Assembly: GCA_037976565.1 (NCBI GenBank)
Contig: CP137686.1
Coordinates: 4,010,019 to 4,074,018, forward strand
Direction of reading: 5' to 3'
Length of the DNA stretch: 64,000 nucleotides
Source of the DNA: Mesocentrotus franciscanus
Lineage: Eukaryota > Echinodermata > Echinoidea > Camarodonta > Strongylocentrotidae
Shown here: piece after piece, positions 1 through 40,554 of the stretch
Numbering within the stretch: position 1 is the stretch's first letter
Layout of the letters: the number at the start of each line of letters is the position of its first letter
Made by a program: the position numbers and the translations under genes
Notes under the pieces: generated by a model
Database searches by the model: none
What the model was told of the DNA's origin: nothing
The model's input: only the letters and a program-made list of their open reading frames with translations

Positions 1-470
1 CGTATACAAGTCATGTAACTTATGTAAGCATCAGTTCTTTCAAAAAAATTCCTGTACGTAATAATGTCACTAGCTGTACTCTGATATAAGTCTTCTCAAG
101 ATTGTGAGCTACATGTTGCACGAGCGTCGGGCGGCCAAACTCTGCCAACACTCAGTGACATTCGGGCCCGTAAAAATAATAATAGGCTATTGATTCAAAT
201 ATCGACAAAAATCTATAACGAATAATAATATTAAATAATATTTAATAGCTAATTTAGAAGCTGTAATATTGTTTTAACAAGCGAGTAATACTAATAGGCT
301 ACATAGATAGATATAGATAAATAGATAGGATAAATAAACAAATGAACAATTAAATGGGATAAAACGAAGTTATATAAGTAAATCAATTAATAGTAAATGA
401 GTATTGAAATAATGTACTATATAAAACAAATCAAATAAATGAACAAATAAATGAATATATAATTCATAGG
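1..470. other. AT-rich intergenic sequence, no gene seen
   Basis: Very AT-rich with many short AAT/AAAT runs (about 170-470). No coding potential or RNA gene is visible on either strand. Confidence 0.6.
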
Positions 471-471
471 C

Positions 472-888
472 CCAGGGCGGCGATCCCGGGGGACGGGGGA
501 CACGTCCCCCTCAATATTTAGGGGTCGACCCCCCGGAAAATTTGAAAAAGTGCACACACAAAATGTATGAGCAAATACTGACTACAAGACTGCAACACCC
601 TTTTAGGCTCTGGAGGGCCCAAGACTGCAGCATTTATAGACTAATAAAAATGCAAAAATCTTCTCGCTCCCTACCATATAATATCCTTCAAAATGTGCAG
701 GTAAACATTGTAGAAAATCTGTATCCCGTTTTTATAGTCATGCATTGCTAAGGAATGTAATTTTTTAATATAATAACAAACTTCAAAAACCTGTGAGGGG
801 GTAGTCACTTCCGTCATCTTCGCCCCTCTCGTTCACATATGCTTCCTCGTCCCTCGCATTTTGCCCCCCATAGAAATCGTCGCCCCTG
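472..888. mobile_element. Decayed DNA transposon with CAGGGCGGCGAT-type ends
   Basis: The left end reads CAGGGCGGCGATCCC with a C/G-rich block. The right end reads AAATCGTCGCCCCTG, its approximate inverse. The ends resemble those of the complete hAT-like element at 50228. No clear target duplication remains. Confidence 0.4.
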
Positions 889-1208
889 CATCAGAGAGGC
901 CGATATATATATTATAGGCCCTAATGTTGTTGTTTTTTTAGAGGAAATATTAAAGACAAGAAAAGTCCCCAATTCCATAAATTTAATTTACAGCTTTGCC
1001 GACGAGTTACAAAATAAATGACATAAATTTCCCAATTTTCAGTTTAATATACGGAATTCTGGAAGAGGGGTGCGCTCTCCCCTCCTACGGAGCTGGATAT
1101 GATCGGAGAGCTATCTGTACGTGTTTTGCATGGACATGCATTTCATTACTTGGATTGCTAGCTAGCTGTGCAATAGCAAGCAGGGAAACCCGTCACCCTG
1201 CAGAATTG

Positions 1209-1216
1209 TATAAATA
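1209..1216 (+). promoter_or_regulatory. TATA box candidate for POLR2A
   Basis: TATAAATA followed by G, a full TATA-box match, 233-240 bp upstream of the start codon. This predicts transcription starting near 1238-1245 with a leader of about 205 nt. It is the only such match close to the gene. The assignment fails if the leader is spliced from further upstream. Confidence 0.5.
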
Positions 1217-1448
1217 GGGCTGCGAAATCGGTGGAAATCTAAGTGCGTTGCAAAAGCGCTTCGTTGACTTCAACAATCCATCCAACCGAGAACTAGTGGA
1301 GATTGTCAATGATTTCCATTGTGTGGGATCAAGTACTCCCAAAATCTCGTGGCATGCATTGACATTGTTGCAGAATTCACGAGGATATTTTTGTGATATT
1401 CTACGAAGCCAGAACTTGTGGAGTGTTTGAGAATTCATCGCTGAAAAA

Positions 1449-29440
<27,992 letters not shown>

Positions 29441-29950
29441 ACTTGGTCACAACACTCCTAATCCTCCTACATGCTTTCCTGCATGACGGAGCAGTCCAGT
29501 GTTCGATACACACGTTGCCTTTGGATGTCTTGCCCTATGCTTGAAAATGGACAATGCTAATAGGTTTGTGCATCTTCAACGAATATCCTTGTGCCAAGAG
29601 TTTGACTATAATTCTCTGTTGTTGTTGGCATAAGAGTTAAAGCAAACTCAACTTTACTGTGCTTAATGCTGTTGTTCAATGCTTATTCTTTTGAATTTTC
29701 TCTTTATAAAGAGGTTATACTGTGAAGAATCAAGTTTTATATTTGATCAGGTGTGTGCTCTTTGCTATTGTCACGATGCTGAGAAATGTTAGGAAGGTCA
29801 GTAATTGCTATTTCCCTTATTCATAATGTCATAAACTAATATTGATGGAAATCTAGTATGCAAGTAGTTGAAGATAAGCATATTGTATGCATGTGTGATT
29901 GATGAAAATCATGGTTTTAACACAAAAATAAAATGATATGCATGAAATAT
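29441..29950 (+). other. POLR2A 3' untranslated region
   Basis: Non-coding sequence after the stop, AT-rich. It holds a canonical AATAAA at 29927-29932, so cleavage near 29945-29955 is likely. Alternative AATAAA sites further on, such as 31510, would give a longer form. Part of it (around 29660-29750) is recognisable again at 46985-47066 in block C. Confidence 0.6.
29927..29932 (+). terminator. Polyadenylation signal AATAAA of POLR2A
   Basis: First canonical hexamer after the stop codon, 487 bp downstream. The position suits a short 3' UTR. Confidence 0.5.
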
Positions 29951-31831
29951 TGAGGAAAACCTAGAATGCCTGTATTGTCAACTTATTCTTTATGACAAAC
30001 AAAATATCCATGTTGTTTATGCCTAAGAGTTACTAACAAACTTTTCAATGAAAGTTCATTTATGTGAGGAGCTTATTCAATACACGTATCTGTATCAATG
30101 TGACTACATACATATGCACGACAGAGGAGACGTTGACTCACACATGTCACTTTTGTATTTGAACTCTTTGTATAAAATCAGTTCACAACAATTTAACCTG
30201 TTTTACAGTTAAAGGAAGAAAATGTCATAACTCTTGTTGTACATTTCATTGTGTATTTACATTTCAATTTGTATTTACCTTTTTGGAGTAAAACTTTATT
30301 CTTTTTTTTCTGGGGTTGGACTTTAAAACAAAGCTTAAAAATAGGGGGAAATTAGGAAGACTAACAAAAATCTTAAAGAGCTTTAAAAACGAAAGGATAT
30401 GCTGATGTTCATGTAGTCTGTACAGTGGTATAACTCTTGTTCTCCAAGCAGTGTTATAGCTCTATGTGACAGTTTATTGCATGGAACAGTTTTCATTATT
30501 ATAGATGCATGTACTTCTCAAGACGCATAAATTAAAGCTCCTCATTTCTTCATGATATATGTAGACTTTTTAAGATTGTTTTCAGAAAAGGATGGATACT
30601 TTCATGTCAAGTTTTGAATGGGGTATATATATTTTATAAATTCTGTAGATTCAAGCCACATCTCAAGCTGTGATTGTGTGGTTACAACTGTATGCATAAA
30701 TTTACAATTGTTGATTGAATTCATGGATTTGTCTGATTATTGATCTGAAAGGGTTAGATTAAGTATTACAAAAAAAGAATAATAATTTTGTTTTTAAAGA
30801 CTGCCCTTATAAGTTATTATTGCTTGGTGTTCTTGCCCAATCTTTATTAACCTCTAAGATCTCAGCAAAGTAATTATAGTTGGGATTGATTATGTCTAAT
30901 AGTACGATGACTACGACAACAATGTTGGGTTGCACAACTGTCATTTTTTTTATTGTATAAATGACCTCTGTTAAACTAATTGCTTGTACTCAAAATTTGT
31001 GTATGACAGATATTTCAGTACAGACTATTTCAGAACCAGTATTTGTTTCTTATACATTGTTTTCCTTTTCTTTCAATTCACTTTGTATGGATTAGATCAT
31101 CAGATGCTCAGATATAAGTTCTACTAATTTTGAGTAATTTGACATACACGTTGCACATTTCCTTCCCTTTGTGACGATAATCATAAGTTTGAATGGAGCA
31201 TTCGAATTCCAGTACTTGAAATTAAAATTTTCTCCTGTTAAATCCATCATTTCTCTGCAGATTAGAACATCAGTAAGCATCATGATACAACAGCACACAC
31301 TGAATGAATCTTAAAAACTATTTTTCCAGTATTTTTAAAAAATAGAATGATTTATAGAGCATTGAAACAAAATGATGAAAATGTTTGTGTACATACTTTA
31401 TTTCTTAATAAATGAATATTCCTAACAAGGAAGGAAAGCTTTCATGAAGAATTGTACAGAAACAGCAAACTATACTCAGTTGCATTATTTTCTTGTATTA
31501 ATTCTAATGAATAAACAAAACTGAATTTTAAATCTCGAGCATGATTGTTTTATTGTTGTTGCTGAGGTATACAGTTAGCAACTAAATTAATTATTCATAC
31601 CCCTAGTAAATATGTGTATCATGTGTTTGTGTTTTGCATTACTCAAGAATGAAAGGTAGACTGGTTGAATTAGGGCCTTTGTTGAATACTTTTAGATGTA
31701 AGCTTTCATATTTTGATACTTTAAATTTTCACATATTTGAAAAATTGGTGAGGGTATGAATAATTTAGTTGTTACTGTATATTGTGTTGCTTACTTGCTT
31801 GATATTACCGTCTGATTGTGCTTTGTCATTA

Positions 31832-32300
31832 GGGCGCTTTCGCAAAGACGACGGAAGCAAAGACGCCGGGAGAATTCACTCAACCGAGATCAATTAATGT
31901 ATGCAGTTCAGATTCTGTCTATTGAAATACTATTATTCTTATCAGGTGAATGAAATAACTTGTATGGAGACTCTTCACAGAGACTTATGCATTACATTTG
32001 GTTACATTACGAAAATGGCCTATTGTACGTCGATACATCTCTTAAGTCGTGTTTAGGGAACGAACGCTATTAAGGCCGAGAACGGTCGTGAAAATTAACT
32101 AGACGGAAACGATTCTGGTTCCCGCATGCGCAGATTGATTGTTTCGCTCAGTTACCCTCGTTTTTGCCTTCGCTTCCGTCGCGTTTGAGAAAGCGCTATA
32201 CATACAGGTTACAAATGAAGACGGGACAATAGTACAGGACGATCTCGGTTGAGTGAATTCTCCCGTCGTCTTTGCTTCCGTCGTGTTTGCGAAAGCGCCC
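31832..32300. mobile_element. MITE with 60-bp terminal inverted repeats
   Basis: Both ends read GGGCGCTTTCGCAAA... through GAATTCACTCAACCGAGATC with about two mismatches over 60 bp. The equivalent place in blocks B (38950) and C (48840) lacks it, so it inserted after the duplication. The flanks fit a TA-type duplication. 469 bp, non-coding. A third copy of the tip lies inside at about 32170-32200. Confidence 0.8.
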
Positions 32301-32344
32301 TAGTATTGTGGAGAGAACGGAGTATGTTGCTTGATTTAATAATG

Positions 32345-34796
32345 AAGTTAGCTGTGCAAGGATTTTAAAAACTAATTTTATCATCCCCTCGCCGACGAAG
32401 TCGGAGGGGATATAGAAACGCCGCTGTCCGTCCGTCCGTCCTTCCTTCCGTGCGTCCGTCCGTCCGTCCGTAACAAATTTGGTTTCCGATCAATAACTTC
32501 AGTAATGTTTGACGGATTTTAATGAAGTTTGATATGAAGGTACATGGTATCAAATTATCAAAATACAGGCTAAGTTCGATTTCGGAGTATGTAGGTCAAA
32601 GGTCATAGCTCATTAAATATGCGAAAAAATACACATCTGGTTTCCGATCGATAACTTCAGTAATGTTTGACAGATTTTAATGAAGTTTGATATGAAGGTT
32701 CATGGTATCAAAATACAGGCTAAGTTCGATTTCGGAGTATGTAGGTCAAAGGTCATAGCTCATTAAATATGTGAATCTGGTTTCCGATCGATAACTTTAG
32801 TAATGTTTGACGGATTTTAATAACATTTTTTATGAAGGTACATGGAATCAAAACACAGCCTAAGTTTGATTTCGGATTATGTAGGTCAAAGGTCATAGCT
32901 CATTAAATATGCGAATCTGGTTTCCGATCGACAACTGTAGTAATGTTTGACGGATTTTAATAAAATTTTATATGAAGGTATATGGAATCAAAACACAGCC
33001 TAAGTTTGATTTCGAATTATGTAGGTCAAAGGTCATAGCTCATTAAATATGCAAATCTGGTTTCCGTTCGATAACTTTAATGTTCGACGGATTTTAATGA
33101 AATGAAGGTAGGCCTACATGGTATCAAAACACAGCCTAAGTTCGAATACGGAGTATGTCAAAGGTGAAAGGTCATAGCTCATTAAATATGCAAAAACACC
33201 TAATTATATATGTGAAAATGTGGTTAACTTCCTTGCCTAGTAATATAATAGTATAGTCTAAAAGAGGTAACTTGTTCTGACGTATATACATATGTAGGCC
33301 ATTTGTACCCTGCGAGGGGATGCTACGCTTTGCGTTGACTTTTCTAGTTTTCATTATTGCAAAGGTGAAACTTTGATTGGACAATTTTATCAAAATTCAA
33401 TGCTTGGGAACATTCGAAGTAATGATTATCAATTACAAAACGCTTAAATACAGCCCCGGCATAGCACCTGAAGAGCTCTCCGAACGCTGCTGAGATGTGT
33501 GACATCACAGGTTGGGCATGATTTGCACAAGCAGACAACGCCCCTTAAAGAATGAACATATTTGCAATGCTATTATTTCTCAAATTATAATGAGTTAAGT
33601 GTATATAAATGTGATGGCATTTCACACCATTAAAAAAGGGATATGAAAGCGATTCAGATAACTAAAATCTTTTGTTTATAAATACACAGGAAAGGTGTTA
33701 ATGAACAATCAAAGAAACCACACTTTCAAATTGAAAAACCCCGGAATGATAGCATGGACGGCATTTGTTCCCTCTTGAAACGCCGAACATATAGCGGTGT
33801 ATGCAGCTGAAAATACAATGGCGCCTTATTTTGTTTACAAGCGACGGATTCCTTTATTTTTTCATCGCTGCATTTTCATTAAAATAATACCATGCGCGGG
33901 ATTTAGAGTGAGGCAATCATAGAGATATATATCTCTATGGAGGCAATAGATTAAACATTTAGCCTGACGGTAGTGAAAGGCCAAGTCAACTCCAAAAATA
34001 ACTTACTTTCAATAGAACCAGAAAAACCAGACAAACCAATCAAAAAAAGTTTGAGCAAAATCGGATAACTAATATTAAAATAAGAAAGTTATGAATTTTT
34101 AATGACATGAAAAACTTTGAAAATCACTTCACAAATTGGCAACTCACTCATGAGTCTGTGACGTATGGTCCTCACTATTGATAACCTATTTCCCCCCTAA
34201 GAATCTTATTTCTTCACACCAGCATCCAAGTTAGATTGATAGTAATATGTTTTTGTGTGGATGCACTAATATAGAGTAATTTTCCAGTTAAATCATGAAA
34301 AATGTGAATTTTGATAAACTATTTATATAAAAATCAATAATTATGAATATACAATATTCAGAAAATAGTATCAATAATTTATTCTTCAAAGTTCATAACA
34401 AATTTTGTGAAATTTCATGCAAGCAATATGATACAGATCATATAACCTGGGCAAAGGCATGGGGAAATCAAGACTTATACTTGAAGTAAGAAGAATCACT
34501 GAAGAGAAGATGACAAAACAGGCACTGAGAATGTGTGAGATGTCATGGGACATCGTCTGCTTGTGCAAATCATGCCTAACCTGTGATGTCACACATTTCA
34601 GCAGCGTTCGGAGAGCTCTATAGGTGCTATATGCCGGCCTTACCGGGGCTGTATTTAAGCGTTTTGTAATTGATAATAATCATTACTTCAAATGTTTCCA
34701 AGCATTGAATTTTGATAAAATTGTCCAATCAAAGTTTCACCTTTGCAATAATGAAAATAAAGTTAGTTTTTAAAATCTTTGCACAGCTACTATATA
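32345..34796. mobile_element. Large inverted-repeat element, block A copy, carrying a nested Helitron-like element
   Basis: The left end AGCTGTGCAAGGATTTTAAA and right end AAAATCTTTGCACAGCTAC are inverse. The arms continue for about 220 bp around TTGCAATAATGAAAATAAAG. The block C copy at 48887-49750 is simpler. Here the left arm is split by the element at 32381, and about 500 bp extra lies at about 33977-34478. No transposase is visible. Confidence 0.7.
32381..33347 (+). mobile_element. Helitron/Helentron-like non-autonomous element with (ACGG)n and 140-bp repeats
   Basis: Starts TCATCCCCTCGCCGACG, ends CTTTTCTAG, and sits exactly between A and T: block C shows the uninterrupted site at 48919/48920. 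TC...CTAG in an AT target is the Helitron signature. CATCCCCTCGC near the 5' end is repeated inversely as GCGAGGGGATG near the 3' end, and CCGACGAAGTCGG folds into a hairpin. A CCGT microsatellite is followed by five tandem units at 140-160 bp spacing, each with TGGTTTCCG and CATAGCTCATTAAATATG. No ORF. Confidence 0.88.
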
Positions 34797-34872
34797 GTTA
34801 ATTAAAAGTTAGGAAAGTATAGTGTTTGATGCCCATCGCAAACTGTACGTGCTGACTGTGATCAAATTTTGA

Positions 34873-35410
34873 AAAGAAGTCCACCCTGATATTCACTTGG
34901 TTTTCATAGAAGCAGCAAAAGAAGAGGGACAGGTCAGTGAAATTTTTGAGCAAAATCTAATTAAAGATAAGAAAGATATGAATCTTTCAAAGTTGTCATG
35001 AGTGAAACATGAATTGGCAACACTGTCGTCTTGTGAGGTCCTCTCCAATTTGCTCAGTACAGCAATTTTATAAACTATCAGTTTCTTATAGTTATTGATG
35101 ATGGAATACATTAATTGGTATCATACAGGGGTTGTATAGAAAAAAATATTTGCAATAAATATATTTAAGGTGCATGTATGATTGAAAATTTACTTTCAGG
35201 GTAAATAGACATTCCTTATTTGTTTTTGGGAAAAAGCAAATGAGAGGGAACCTTGCAAGATACATCACAGAGTTGCCAATTTGTGTTTGATCGCAACTTC
35301 AGAAATTCATGACTTTTACTATTTTTAATCAGATTTTGCTCAAACTTTCACTGACCTGATCCTCTCATTCTCTATTAATACCAACTTATCAGGGTGGACT
35401 TCCCCTGTAA
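34873..35410. mobile_element. MITE with AGTCCACCCTG ends, block A copy
   Basis: Left AGAAGTCCACCCTGATATTC, right CAGGGTGGACTTCCCCTG. Near-identical to the copy at 52162-52690. Interior is AT-rich, without coding sequence. Confidence 0.75.
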
Positions 35411-36744
35411 GTGCACTGGGCCGGTATTCAATTCAATACTCAGAATAAGTAAGAAATTTACTAATTAAGTAAATGGCTAAGCTAAGAAGTTTACTTATCT
35501 CGTATTCAAATCGCATTTTAGTCTTTTACTTACCTTAGACAAAATCTAAGTAAAATACTTTCTGATAAGCATTGTGACATCACACGGTCAATCAAAAGAA
35601 ATGCGCAATTAACGCGTCGCAATAAATGCGCGCTAATATAATTGTGCGCAGGTTATAATACTGCGTAAGAAAACCATATGCCTGCCAATCAAGGCCTCCA
35701 AATAATTGGCTTAAGTCTGGTAGGGAGCTGTCTTAAATTTAGGGTAAAATACTTAGCCAAAAGTTTGAATTGAATACCAAAATTGGCTATAAGTATTTTA
35801 TCTAAGCCAAATACTAAGTAAAAAGCTTAAATTTTGTACTTAAGTATTGAATTGAATACGGGCCCTGGTGTGTGAGAGGAAAACTCATGATGATACACAT
35901 GCACTGATGCATGTACAAGTGTATCAGTCAATTGTGTAATTGTGGAATAGGAAATCCCCTTTACAATGGCATGATCGTAAAGTTATACAATGTACATGTG
36001 CTATTTTCAAAGCAATAAAATGAAATATAGGGAGGAGGCAGGGAGGAGGCAGGGTCAACGTACGCATGTGTTGTGTGTGAATAAATAAGGTGCGACACCA
36101 TGCAATGGGGTACACACTTTGGGGCACGTACTGTACGTCACACGGACGGGGAACGTGAAATATTCGGTAGATGAATGCAAATCGAAAGATGTAGAGTGAG
36201 GGAAGGATGAGGGAGAGGGTTCATAACATATTTTCATGTTCTGTTTTCCCCTCTCCTTTCTCTTTCTATCATCCCCCTCCCCCTCTTACCCATTTTATGG
36301 GGCAGGGGGCTCCCTATTGCTATCCACTGTGTAACCAAAGAGATATCACATCTCCTTGGTGTAACGCCCTATTGGTCCCCTGCACCTGTGCAGGAATCAC
36401 AAATTTTTCTTTGTTTTCTCAGACAACAAATAAAATGTGACCAATTCTAAACAGCTGTTGTAATACATGTCCTTGAAATCTATCGAATATGTAGACAAGG
36501 GTTACAAAGATAACAGAAAGTACAATAGTATATGCACGAGCAATCATGGTTGTTATTCTTCTCTTTCTTTCCCTATTTGACTAAGATAAATACAAGTACA
36601 TACAGAAGTAAACTAGCGGGTATCTTGCAAAACATATTGACTGGCCTATACCTTTAGCTGTTTATTCGTTTTCCCACGAACTTCATTTCCATTACATTTT
36701 TTGTGTCATTATAATGCTTCTTCATTGTATTTGCCAGTCTATGT

Positions 36745-37165
36745 GGTGGAACCTCATCTCCAATGCCGGGTAAGTACACTTTGTGGGTGTCAGATAGTTG
36801 GACATTGCTTTGTCCAGAAACAGACAATGTTGAAATTCATATTTTTTGCCCAATCTATAGTTTTATATCAGTAACAAGTCGGTATTGAATTGTGAAAATC
36901 ACTTCAGAATTTTATATATCACTTAAATTTTTTATATAATTAACAAATCAGTTCTAAATTGTAAAAAATCACTTCAGAACAGTTTACTAAGGAGACCTTA
37001 TCAGTGACCTTAAGTTCTTGAAAGTGAAGTAAACTGTTCCAAGTATTTTGAAGATATGTTTTTATGAAATGAGTATTTCTTTTTAATGATCATATAATAT
37101 TAACACGGTTATGAAATTACCACCTTTTTATTTATTTTATTTATTTATTTATTTGTTCGGTTTGA
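36745..37165 (+). pseudogene. Block B: copy of POLR2A exon 26 tail and intron 26
   Basis: GGTGGAACCTCATCTCCAAT and donor GTAAGT (36770) match the end of exon 26. Intron 26 sequence follows up to the TTTATTTGTTCGG that precedes the acceptor in the real gene. The CTD exon is absent; unrelated DNA shared with block D (37165-37905) replaces it. Non-functional. Confidence 0.75.
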
Positions 37166-37911
37166 AAACATCAACACGTACAGTTCAGGAACTAATAATG
37201 GTTGATTTACAATGAAATTGAATAGTGTAAACAAAATTGAACCAAAATATATACACTTAAGAAAAACATGTTGTTTTACGTCCGCACATGAAAAAATGTG
37301 GTTGCAATACAATATTCAACGAGTAAAGCCAGGCTGGCTACATGAAGCAAGACCAATTAAGCCTGCAATCCACCGTGTACCGGCGCGCCTGCACATGATG
37401 GGCAACATTTTCAGCATATTTCAAGAAGTTCAGAGTATGCTATATAAATAATGTACAGGCAATTCGGCAGCAAATGACGAAAGATAATCAATACCCTTCC
37501 CGACAATGTTGTGCACAACATGTGAAGCTAATTATTACTAAAAAGTCGACACCTCTATTAATGGAAAAATCCGCATATCTTAAATATTATGAATCAGAAA
37601 ATACAGCTAATAAAGTATTGCACATTGTATCAGATCTAAACAGTAAATAAAATACAATTCAATAATTATGGAATTCACATTAAGTTATTCAGTCTTAATA
37701 AGTTGGGGTAGAGGAGACTTTTCATAGCGGTATAGGTACGACACCTCGGTTCCAGAAATTACCCGTTGATCTTAGCTAGGGGCGATAATTAGGTAGGCGT
37801 AGGGTACTTCGGAGAGGTGGGAGGATTGAACTGTGCCTAGAACAGGTGATGGACTTAGCAAACTTCTCAAATAACTGTTTTCGACGTTGCTCATCAAGTG
37901 ATAGGATGTTG

Positions 37912-38965
37912 TTTTTTTTTAAAGACTGCCCTTATAAGTTATAATTGCTTGGTGATTTTGCCCAATCTTTATTAACCTCTATGATGTCAGTAAAGTAATT
38001 ATAGTTGGGATTGATTGTGTCTAATAGTAGGATGACTACGACAACAATGTTTGGTTGCACAACTCTCATTGGTTTTATTGTATAAATGACCTCTGTTAAA
38101 CTAATTACTTGTACTCAAATTTGTGTATGACAGATATTTCAGTACAGACTATTTCAGAACCAGTATTTGTTTCTTATACATTGTTTTCCTTTTCTTTCAA
38201 TTCACTTTGTATGGATTAGATCATCAGATGCTCAGATATAAGTTCTACTAATTTTTAGTAATTTGACAAACATGTTGCACATTTCTTTCCCTTTGTGAAA
38301 ATACTCTTAACTTTAAATGGAGCTTTCGAATTCCAGTACTTGAAATTAAAATTTTCTCCTGTTAAATCCATCATTTCTCTGCAGATTAAAACATCAGTAG
38401 GTCCTAAGCATCATGATACAACAGCACACACTGAATGACTCTTAAAAACTGTTTTTCCAGTATTTTTAAAAAATAGAATGGTTTATAGAGCATTGAAACA
38501 AATGATGAAAATGTTTGTGTACATACTTTATTTCTTAATAAATGAATATTCCTAACAAGGAAGGAAAGCTTTCATGAAGAATTGTACAGAAACAGCAAAC
38601 TATACTCAGTTGCATTATTTTCTTGTATTAATTCTAATGAATAAACAAAACTGAATTTTAAATCTTGAGGACGATTGTTTTGTTATTGTTGCAGAGATAT
38701 ACAGTTAACAACTAAATCAATTATTCATACCCCTAGTAAATTTGATGTGTATGTGTTTTACATTACTCAAGAATGGAGGTGAACTGGTTGAATTAGGGCC
38801 TTTGTTGAATACTTCAAGATGTAAGCTTTAATAATTTAATTCTTGAAATTTCCACATATTTGAAAAATTGGTGAGGGTATGAATGATTTAGTTGTTAACT
38901 GTATATTTTGTTGCTTACTTGCTTAATTTGATATTGACGTCTGATTGTGCTTTATGTTATTGTGG
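37912..38965 (+). repeat. Block B copy of DNA downstream of POLR2A
   Basis: Closely matches 30795-31830, starting at AAAGACTGCCCTTATAAGTT. It lacks the 60-bp-TIR MITE present in A. No gene. Confidence 0.85.
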
Positions 38966-40032
38966 AGAACGGAGTATGTTGCTTGATTGACTATTAAGTA
39001 AAAGTTCGGAAAGTATAGTGTTTGAAGCCCATCATAAACTGTACATGTTGACTGTGATCAAATTTTGGAAAAGCATGCAATATCATCAGAATAGAAAATT
39101 GTAATATCTGAAATGTTTGTGATTGACGCTGCTAATGATCATTAATAATGATGAAATTAAAATTGCCAAGTCTTCTAGTCCAAGAAAAGCTAATTTGGAA
39201 TCGAGTCAGAGACTCTTGCCACTGGTCTGACGTCTCTACCATTTGCAGGCAGGCAACTGAGCCTTTTCTATGACCTATCATTTTCTGCTTCTATTTAAAA
39301 CCAACTTGATATCAGGGTGGACTTCCCATGTTAAAGTGCAATACTAGTATATGGTTTGTGAGAGGAAAACTCATGATACACACTGATGCATGTACAAGTG
39401 TAGCAGTCAATCGTGTAAATGTGGAATAGGCAACCCCCTTTACAGTGGTATGATCATAAAGTATTTTCAAAGCAATAAAATGAAATACAGAAAATTAAAA
39501 GGAGAGCAAACTTCCAGTGGGGGGTCAATGCATGTGTTGTGTATGAATAAATAAGGTGTGACACCATGCAATGGTGTAGCCACTTTGGGGGCACTGGTGT
39601 CGCACAGATGGGGAAAGGCATGCAGAACGTGAAATATTCGGTAAATGAATGCAAAAATGAAAGATGTAGGGTGAGGGAGAGGGTTGATATCATATTTTAA
39701 TGTTCTCTTTTCCTCTCCTTTCTCTTTCTATCACCCCCCCCCCCTCCCCTCTTACCCATTTTATGGGGCTCCCTATTGCTATGCCACTGTATTGGTCCCC
39801 TGCACCTGTGCAGGAATCACAAATTTTTCTTTGTTTTCTCAGGCAAAAAATTAAATGTGACCAATTCTTAACAGCTGTTGAAATACATGTCCTTGAAATC
39901 TATCGAATATGTAGACAAGGGTTACAAAGATAATGGAAAGTACAATTCTATATAACACGAGCAATCATTGTTGTTATTCTTCTCTTTCTGTGCAGCATTG
40001 CATGCTTCTTCATTGTATTTGCCAGTATATAT

Positions 40033-40554
40033 GGTGGAAGCTGGTCTCCAATGGGTAAGTACACTTGGACACTAGCCCTAATGGGTGTCAGATAGTTGGA
40101 CATTGCTTTGTCCAGAAGTAGAAAGTTTAGAAATAAAATGCATATGTTTGGCCTAATCTATAGTTTTATATCAGTAACAAGTCTGTATTAAATTGTGAAT
40201 ATCACTTCAAAATATCCGAACAGTTTACTAATAAAGCCGCATCAGTGACCGTAAGTTCAGTCTTGAAGTTGAAGTGATCGAATTGTTCAAGTAAGTGTGA
40301 AGATTTGTCTTTAATATAAAATGGGTAATTTCGTAGAGACTAAATGGTCATAGAATGCGAACAAGGATATGAATTACCTCTTTTTTAATTTAAAAGCTCT
40401 TATGGTGCTGCATATAAACTTGTAAGAATGGCGATAAAACCAATCGAAATATACATTCATAATTTTGCTCGATCTGTCAAAGTGTCATATTGAATTGAAA
40501 TTCAGTAAATCAATATACAATTTTTGATGCATTTTTCTTCATTTGGGCTTTTAG
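40033..40554 (+). pseudogene. Block C: copy of POLR2A exon 26 tail and intron 26
   Basis: GGTGGAAGCTGGTCTCCAAT, then GTAAGT at 40055 and intron 26 text to the acceptor TTTTAG at 40549-40554. It retains both splice sites of the last intron, so the copy came from genomic DNA, not from mRNA. Confidence 0.85.

Noticed and set aside
839..1438. Short ORFs upstream of POLR2A
   Set aside because: No coding character; they overlap the decayed transposon, the TATA region and the leader, and none is in frame with exon 1.
36745..36775. Start of a second functional POLR2A gene
   Set aside because: Only the last bases of exon 26 are present, with no core exons upstream in blocks B, C or D.
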